51,129 nucleotides of DNA, from NCBI GenBank assembly GCA_020060545.1, contig JAGUZX010000057.1, forward strand, positions 1 through 51,129. Reading direction: 5' to 3'. The first letter of the stretch is position 1. Each line of letters begins with the position of its first letter. The notes under the pieces are model-generated. The model did no database searches, was not told where the DNA came from, and saw only the letters and a list, made by a program, of their open reading frames with translations. Positions 46,701-51,129 of the stretch are shown in pieces. Source of the DNA: Desulfovibrio sp. GTDB lineage: Bacteria > Bacillota > Dethiobacteria > DTU022. The translations under genes were made by a program, and so were the position numbers.

Positions 46701-47813
46701 GTGCGGGTTAGGGTGATCGCTCCGGGTAGGGTTAACCTGATCGGGGAACATACTGATTACAACGAAGGGTTTGTCATGCCGGCGGCGATCGAGCCGTCCG
46801 TTTTCGTCGAAGCCACTTCCCGTTCCGGGCGGATGGTCAGCGCCCGGATTGACGGCCCGGGGCGCGCAACTTCTTTTTCATTGGACCGGCTGCTGCCGCC
46901 GCGCCGAAACCCGGTCTGGGTCGACTATGTGAAAGGAGTTTGCTGGGCCCTGGAAAGGGCCGGATATGTGCTTCGGGGCGCCAATTTGGAGATCAAGAGC
47001 ACAATCCCGGTTGGAGCCGGGCTGAGCTCTTCCGCCGCCCTGGAGCTCGGGGCGGCCGCAGCTCTGGTCAACCTGGCGGGGCTTACGATTCGGCCGGCAG
47101 AGATGGCCATGCTGTGCCGGAGCGCCGAAAACGAGTTCGTGGGGGTGCGCTGCGGGATTATGGATCAATTCGCGGTGGCCCTGGGGCGGGCCGGCCGGGC
47201 CCTGCTGCTGGACTGCCGCAGCCTGGCATACGAATATATCCCCCTGGTTTTGGAGCGGTACCGGCTCTTGATCGTGGACAGCCGGGTCAGCCGGTCGCTG
47301 GCGGCGTCGGCGTACAACCGCCGCCGGGAGGAATGCGAGGCCGCGGTGCAGCAGCTGGCGGTGCAGTTGGGCCGCCCCCTGCGGTCGCTGCGGGATCTCT
47401 CCCTTGAAGAAATAACCGGAGCGCAATCGTACTTGCCGGATCTGCTCTTCAAGCGCAGCCTCTATGTGGTTGAGGAAAACGGCAGGGTGATTAAAGCGGC
47501 GGCGGCCCTGCGCGGCGGAGACCTGCACACCTTCGGGCGCCTGATGGGGCTCTCTCATGCCGGGCTGCGGGACCTCTACCAGGTTAGCTGTCCCCTACTG
47601 GATTTGATCGTCGATACCGCGGCGGCGTGCCCGGGAGTTCTGGGCGCCAGGATGACCGGCGCCGGCTTCGGCGGCTGTGCCGTGGTGCTGCTGGAGGCAA
47701 AAGCGGTGGAACTTACCGGTGAAAAGATCAGGGAAGCTTTTGCCCGGCAGGGCTGGCCGGAGCCTCGTTTCTACCTTACTGCTGCCGCGCCGGGCGTCAC
47801 TGTCGAAATCTGA
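46701..47813 (+). CDS. galK: Galactokinase
   Basis: This 370-residue GHMP kinase phosphorylates galactose at C1 in the Leloir pathway. The galactokinase signature GRVNLIGEHTDYNEGFVMP lies at 10-28, the ATP-binding PVGAGLSSSAALE around 98-110, catalytic Asp in CGIMDQFAVALG, and the GHMP C-terminal motif GARMTGAGFGGCAV. Length is normal. The GTG at 46701 has GGGAGGT upstream. galE is convergent 11 bases after the stop; the uridylyltransferase gene upstream is truncated. Confidence 0.95.
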   Translation: MRVRVIAPGRVNLIGEHTDYNEGFVMPAAIEPSVFVEATSRSGRMVSARIDGPGRATSFSLDRLLPPRRNPVWVDYVKGVCWALERAGYVLRGANLEIKSTIPVGAGLSSSAALELGAAAALVNLAGLTIRPAEMAMLCRSAENEFVGVRCGIMDQFAVALGRAGRALLLDCRSLAYEYIPLVLERYRLLIVDSRVSRSLAASAYNRRREECEAAVQQLAVQLGRPLRSLRDLSLEEITGAQSYLPDLLFKRSLYVVEENGRVIKAAAALRGGDLHTFGRLMGLSHAGLRDLYQVSCPLLDLIVDTAAACPGVLGARMTGAGFGGCAVVLLEAKAVELTGEKIREAFARQGWPEPRFYLTAAAPGVTVEI

Positions 47814-47824
47814 ATGGCACTATT

Positions 47825-48805
47825 TTAGTAACCTCCGGGATGCCGGCGGTACCAGGCCCAAGCCGTGGCGATAATCTCATCCAGCGCGGTAAAGCGCGTC
47901 CGCCATCCCAGTTCGCGCTTGATTTTTTCCGAAGCGGCGATCAGGATCGAAGGATCACCGGGCCGCCGCGGCGCCGGTTCGGCAGGGATCTCCCGCCCGG
48001 TAACCTTCCGGGCCGCGTTGATTACCTCCAGGACCGAGTATCCCCGCTGGTGCCCCAGGTTGTAAACCCCCTGCACGGCCCGCTCCTCCTGCAGCACCTC
48101 CATCGCCAGCAGGTGCGCCTCGATCAGGTCGGTGACATGGATATAGTCGCGCACCGCGGTCCCGTCGGCGGTAGGGTAATCGCGGCCGTAGATATAAATT
48201 TTATCCCTCTGCCCAAGGGCCGTCTTCAAAACAAGCGGGATCAGGTGGGTTTCCGGGTGGTGATCCTCGCCCAGCTCGCCTTCCGGATCGGCCCCGGCGG
48301 CGTTGAAATAGCGCAGTGAGATATAGCTCAGGCCCGTGGAGCGGTGCAGCTGAGCCAAAATCGTTTCGATCCAGGCTTTGGACTGCCCGTAAGGATTGGT
48401 CGGGGCCAGGGGATGGTCTTCCGGGATCGGCAATTTCACCGGTTCCCCGTAGACGGCGGCGGTCGAGGAAAAAACAAGCCTTTGCACACCGGCCTGCCGC
48501 ATCGCCGAGAGCAGGTTAACCGTGCCAGCGATATTGCGGTAACTGAGGAGCGGATCCTGCACCGACTCCGGGACGATGCTGTGGGCGGCGAAGTGCATGA
48601 CCAGGGTAACCGGATAACGCTGCAACGCCTCACCGATGGCGCCGGGATCCAGCAGGTCGCCCTTAACCAACACCGCGCCTTCCGGCACCGCCAGTTCATG
48701 ACCGGCGCTCAAGTTGTCAAATACAAGTACGGCGCAATTCTTTTGCAGCAGCGCTTTCACGGCGTGGCTGCCGATATATCCCGCCCCTCCGGTAACCAGG
48801 ATCAT
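47825..48805 (-). CDS. galE: UDP-glucose 4-epimerase
   Basis: This 326-residue short-chain dehydrogenase interconverts UDP-glucose and UDP-galactose. It starts MILVTGGAGYIGSHAVKAL, has SSTAAVYGEP, the catalytic NPYGQSK (Tyr and Lys), YFNAAGADPEGELGE and VRDYIHVTDL, all typical of GalE. The ATG at 48805 has GGGGTG six bases upstream; GTG 48814 would add three residues. It can supply UDP-galactose for envelope sugars even if the galactose catabolic branch is broken. Confidence 0.95.
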   Translation of the reverse strand: MILVTGGAGYIGSHAVKALLQKNCAVLVFDNLSAGHELAVPEGAVLVKGDLLDPGAIGEALQRYPVTLVMHFAAHSIVPESVQDPLLSYRNIAGTVNLLSAMRQAGVQRLVFSSTAAVYGEPVKLPIPEDHPLAPTNPYGQSKAWIETILAQLHRSTGLSYISLRYFNAAGADPEGELGEDHHPETHLIPLVLKTALGQRDKIYIYGRDYPTADGTAVRDYIHVTDLIEAHLLAMEVLQEERAVQGVYNLGHQRGYSVLEVINAARKVTGREIPAEPAPRRPGDPSILIAASEKIKRELGWRTRFTALDEIIATAWAWYRRHPGGY

Positions 48806-49077
48806 CTGTTTCACCCCGGATGATTAGTGCAAAATATTTTCTTGCCTGTTGCCGCATTATCCTGCCTGGAGGAGGAGTAAATTTCGAACCTGGCGCCCGG
48901 TATATTAGCCGCTGTAGCTGAATGCCATACGCGGGTGCACCTTGCCCGCAGGCAAGCAGTGTCTGCAGGTTAAAAGAAACCGGGAAACTCTGGTAAAAAA
49001 ACGGAACTTTTCAGTAGAATAAGCCTCAAAGTATGGTAAAATAGCGGCAGACTAATAATCCAAAGGAGCACGGTAAT

Positions 49078-49860
49078 TTGCCGGACTGGCTCAAGTTTAT
49101 GGGTACCGCCGGGGCCCGTTTTGTCGTTTCCAAGCAGCTGCGTTCATCGGCCGGGATATGGTGCAGCCTGCAGGGATTGCAAATCTTGATCGACCCCGGG
49201 CCCGGCACTCTCAGCCGCTGCTTTGCAAGCAAGCCGAAACTGGAACCGGAGAAGCTGGATGCCGTCATCCTGACCCACCGCCACCTGGACCATTCCACGG
49301 ATATCAATGTGATGATTGAGGCCATGACCCGGGGGACTTTTAACCAGAGGGGCGCCTTGTTTGCTCCTTCCGATGCGGTCGAAAAAGAAGAGCCCGTGGT
49401 GTTCAGGCATGTGCGCCGTTCGGTGGAGCGGCTGGAACTGCTCCGGGAAGGCGGCTTTTATACCCTCGGCCCGTTTAGCTTTTCCACCCCGGTCCGGCAC
49501 CGGCACCCCGTGGAAACATACGGCCTGGTTTTTCGCCTGCCCGGCCGTCAGATCGCTTTCATCACTGATACGATGTATTTTCCCGGCCTGGAAAAGCATT
49601 ACGCCGGCAGCGAAATCCTGATCTTGAACGTGATGCTGTTTCAACCTCTGCCGGTGAAAGAGATCCAGCATCTTGACCTGCAGAGCGCAAAGACGCTGAT
49701 TACAGCGATCAAGCCGCGCCTGGCGGTGATGACCCATTTCGGGATGACAATGCTGCACCATAAACCGCACCTGCTGGCGCGCCGGCTTCACGCCGAAACA
49801 GGAGCGACGGTAATCGCCGCTACGGACGGGATGACCCTGAATTTAGAGGATATTTTGTAA
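49078..49860 (+). CDS. MBL-fold metallohydrolase, RNase Z-like
   Basis: This 260-residue metallo-beta-lactamase protein of the beta-CASP-free, RNase Z-like type has LKFMGTAGARFVVSKQLRSSAGIW, LIDPGPGT, the motif LTHRHLDHSTD, an RHRHPVETYGLVFRLPG strand, ITDTMYF and MTHFGMTML late histidine. The exosite of tRNase Z is not evident, so tRNA processing is not implied and the substrate is unknown. The TTG start at 49078 has AAAGGAGC upstream. It is a single gene between galE and yunB. Confidence 0.85.
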   Translation: MPDWLKFMGTAGARFVVSKQLRSSAGIWCSLQGLQILIDPGPGTLSRCFASKPKLEPEKLDAVILTHRHLDHSTDINVMIEAMTRGTFNQRGALFAPSDAVEKEEPVVFRHVRRSVERLELLREGGFYTLGPFSFSTPVRHRHPVETYGLVFRLPGRQIAFITDTMYFPGLEKHYAGSEILILNVMLFQPLPVKEIQHLDLQSAKTLITAIKPRLAVMTHFGMTMLHHKPHLLARRLHAETGATVIAATDGMTLNLEDIL

Positions 49861-50059
49861 TAAAAATTAACTAAAATTGAAGCACCCGGAAGAGCTGGTG
49901 CTGCAGGTTGGCAAAAGAAAATTCACCCGCGTTTTTCGGAAGTAAGAGGCCCTGAACCTCAGGGGTAAAAAGCGCTTTGCCTGTCTCCCTGCCGCAAAGT
50001 TGATGATCATTATTCTAAGATTGCTCCCCCGGTAATAAGAATAAAAAGGGAGGGGGACA

Positions 50060-50731
50060 ATGCGGCACAGGCGGCGCATTCGGAGGGCTCCACCGGGCAG
50101 CTGGATTTCCTTTTTTATTCTGGTTGCCCTTTTGTTTATCCTGGTGCAGGGTTTCCTTCTTGCCGAGAGGCAATTTCGCCCGGCTATTTTAGCCGTGGCG
50201 CTGATCAAGGCGGACGGCCTGGCCACCGATGCCATTAATTACGCGATCCTTGGAACAGTAGCCGCCGGCATCCATTACCAGGATCTGATCAGCATCGAGA
50301 AGGACGGCCAGGGACGGATCGTGATGGCCCAGATCAACACCACGGAGATTAACCGGGTCATGGCGGAAGCGACACTCGCCACCCGGGAAGCGCTTACTGC
50401 ATTGGAGGACCATCCGTTTCGAATCCCGCTGGGTGAGATCACGGACAGTTTCATTTTAGCTACCTACGGCCCGAAAATTCCGCTGAAATTAATTCCTCTC
50501 GGAAGGGTAAACACCGAGTTGATCGACAGTTTTGAATCGGCGGGGATCAACCAGACCAGGCACAAAATCTATCTCAAGGTACATACCGAAGTCCAAATTA
50601 TTGTTCCGTTTATTAAAGAATCGGTTGAAGTAATTACTACTATCCCGGTCGCCGATACCATCTACATCGGGGATGTACCCGATACGGTGATCAACCTGCA
50701 TTTTCCCCGGGGGTCATCTCTTTTACCTTAG
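50060..50731 (+). CDS. yunB: Sporulation protein YunB
   Basis: This 223-residue protein has an N-terminal basic stretch and one membrane helix (WISFFILVALLFILVQGFLL), then ADGLATDAINYAIL and YQDLISIEKDGQGRIVMAQINTTEINRVMAEAT, LGEITDSFILATYGPKIPLKLIPLGRV and INQTRHKIYLKVHTEVQIIVPF, all characteristic of YunB, a protein made in the mother cell and needed for full sporulation in Bacillus. ATG 50060 has AAGGGAGGGGG upstream. It is the last protein gene before the rRNA operon. Confidence 0.93.
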   Translation: MRHRRRIRRAPPGSWISFFILVALLFILVQGFLLAERQFRPAILAVALIKADGLATDAINYAILGTVAAGIHYQDLISIEKDGQGRIVMAQINTTEINRVMAEATLATREALTALEDHPFRIPLGEITDSFILATYGPKIPLKLIPLGRVNTELIDSFESAGINQTRHKIYLKVHTEVQIIVPFIKESVEVITTIPVADTIYIGDVPDTVINLHFPRGSSLLP

Positions 50732-50769
50732 TGCTGCGACTTTGGGTCAGATCAGAATATTCGCAGCAC
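50731..50769 (+). other. Long-loop hairpin after yunB
   Basis: GTGCTGCGA (starting in the stop codon) pairs perfectly with TCGCAGCAC across a 21-base loop. No T run follows, so it is a weak terminator candidate or an RNA-stabilising end. Confidence 0.45.
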
Positions 50770-50902
50770 CGGGTGCGCGGGAAACAATAAAAAATTAAAT
50801 GTTTTAGTGCGATTAAAATTAAAAACCGTTTGGTGATGCTTTACGCCTCAATACAGAATCAAACGCTATTATTCTTCTTATTCCATCATGTTGCGGTAGG
50901 TC

Positions 50903-50931
50903 TTGACACAGTTAGAACCCTGTGTTAAGAT
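50903..50931 (+). promoter_or_regulatory. rRNA operon promoter
   Basis: A perfect TTGACA (50903-50908), 17 bases, TAAGAT (50926-50931). The spacer contains the inverted repeat ACACAG/CTGTGT. Downstream is a box A-like GTTCTTTGAAAACTGAACAG typical of Firmicutes pre-16S leaders. The rest of 50732-51077 is leader and AT-rich spacer without a gene. Confidence 0.8.
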
Positions 50932-51077
50932 ATTCTTTGCCCGAAAGGGAGTTGCCAAAATTTATACGTTCTTTGAAAACTGAACAGGGTAAGGTTGATA
51001 AGTGGGTTCCTTTGCCGTAAGGTGGGGGGCCTTGTGATGCAGAGAGCCAAAGGTTTGCTTGAAGGTTTATCAGGTGT

Positions 51078-51129
51078 AAACTGGAGAGTTTGATCCTGGC
51101 TCAGGACGAACGCTGGCGGCGTGCTTAAC
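51078..51129 (+). rRNA. 16S ribosomal RNA (5' end, partial)
   Basis: The universal 5' sequence AGAGTTTGATCCTGGCTCAG starts at 51085 and continues GACGAACGCTGGCGGCGTGC. Counting back seven bases places nucleotide 1 at about 51078. The window ends after 52 bases. Confidence 0.97.

Noticed and set aside
1-51129. CRISPR array, prophage or intact insertion sequence
   Set aside because: I saw no regularly spaced repeats with unique spacers, no integrase or transposase gene apart from XerC, and no phage structural genes.

Overview
The window looks like chromosomal DNA of a moderately GC-rich, spore-forming, anaerobic Firmicute (class Clostridia, Peptococcaceae/Desulfotomaculum-like or a relative; I cannot name a species). 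The evidence is strong AGGAGG-type ribosome binding sites with many GTG and TTG starts, CodY, HslVU, DprA and XerC in Firmicutes order, sporulation genes (a 26-codon spoVM, an alpha/beta-type SASP behind a sigma-G-like promoter, and yunB), and coaD-ylbK-ylbL synteny as in Bacillus. The right edge runs into the first bases of a 16S rRNA gene.

Layout. 1-6 kb: on the minus strand DUF3786, a broken DUF1538 gene and pyroglutamyl peptidase; on the plus strand a UvrD-type helicase and a hotdog thioesterase; then an L-2-hydroxyglutarate oxidase-like flavoprotein. 6-12 kb: a plus-strand run of citramalate synthase, a short core-MetE-like protein and three consecutive M42 aminopeptidases. 12-15 kb: a pantothenate operon (Rossmann/DUF2520 protein, panB, panC) behind a promoter, a structured leader and an intrinsic terminator. 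15-24 kb: a KamA-family aminomutase whose substrate residues fit glutamate, then dprA, topA, xerC, hslV, hslU and codY. 24-30 kb: an efflux cassette of lipoprotein adaptor, RND transporter, TetR regulator and TolC-like coiled-coil protein, with a TetR-like operator on its promoter.

30-36 kb is the accessory-looking stretch. It holds a ferredoxin, a GNAT-like protein, an orphan fatty acyl-AMP ligase, and a Phd/VapC toxin-antitoxin module placed between two decayed copies of the same unidentified coding segment. A tRNA-Leu(CAA) follows on the minus strand. 36-43 kb: a small membrane protein with spoVM, a FadE-like acyl-CoA dehydrogenase, rpmB, SASP, coaD, an Mrr-like membrane-anchored protein, a frameshifted patatin (ylbK) and ylbL. 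43-51 kb: a deleted capA remnant, RNase P RNA, two MBL-fold proteins, a DUF2889 protein, a truncated galT next to intact galK and convergent galE, yunB, and the promoter and start of an rRNA operon.

Several short dispersed palindromes of different families (GGTGCC-A-GGCACC, GGGTC-A-GACCC, GGGGACAG/CTGTCCCC) and two heptanucleotide microsatellites lie between genes, one of them inside the 3' end of panB. Gene decay is frequent: DUF1538, patatin, capA, galT and the segments flanking the toxin-antitoxin pair are all broken. I saw no CRISPR array, intact insertion sequence or prophage.
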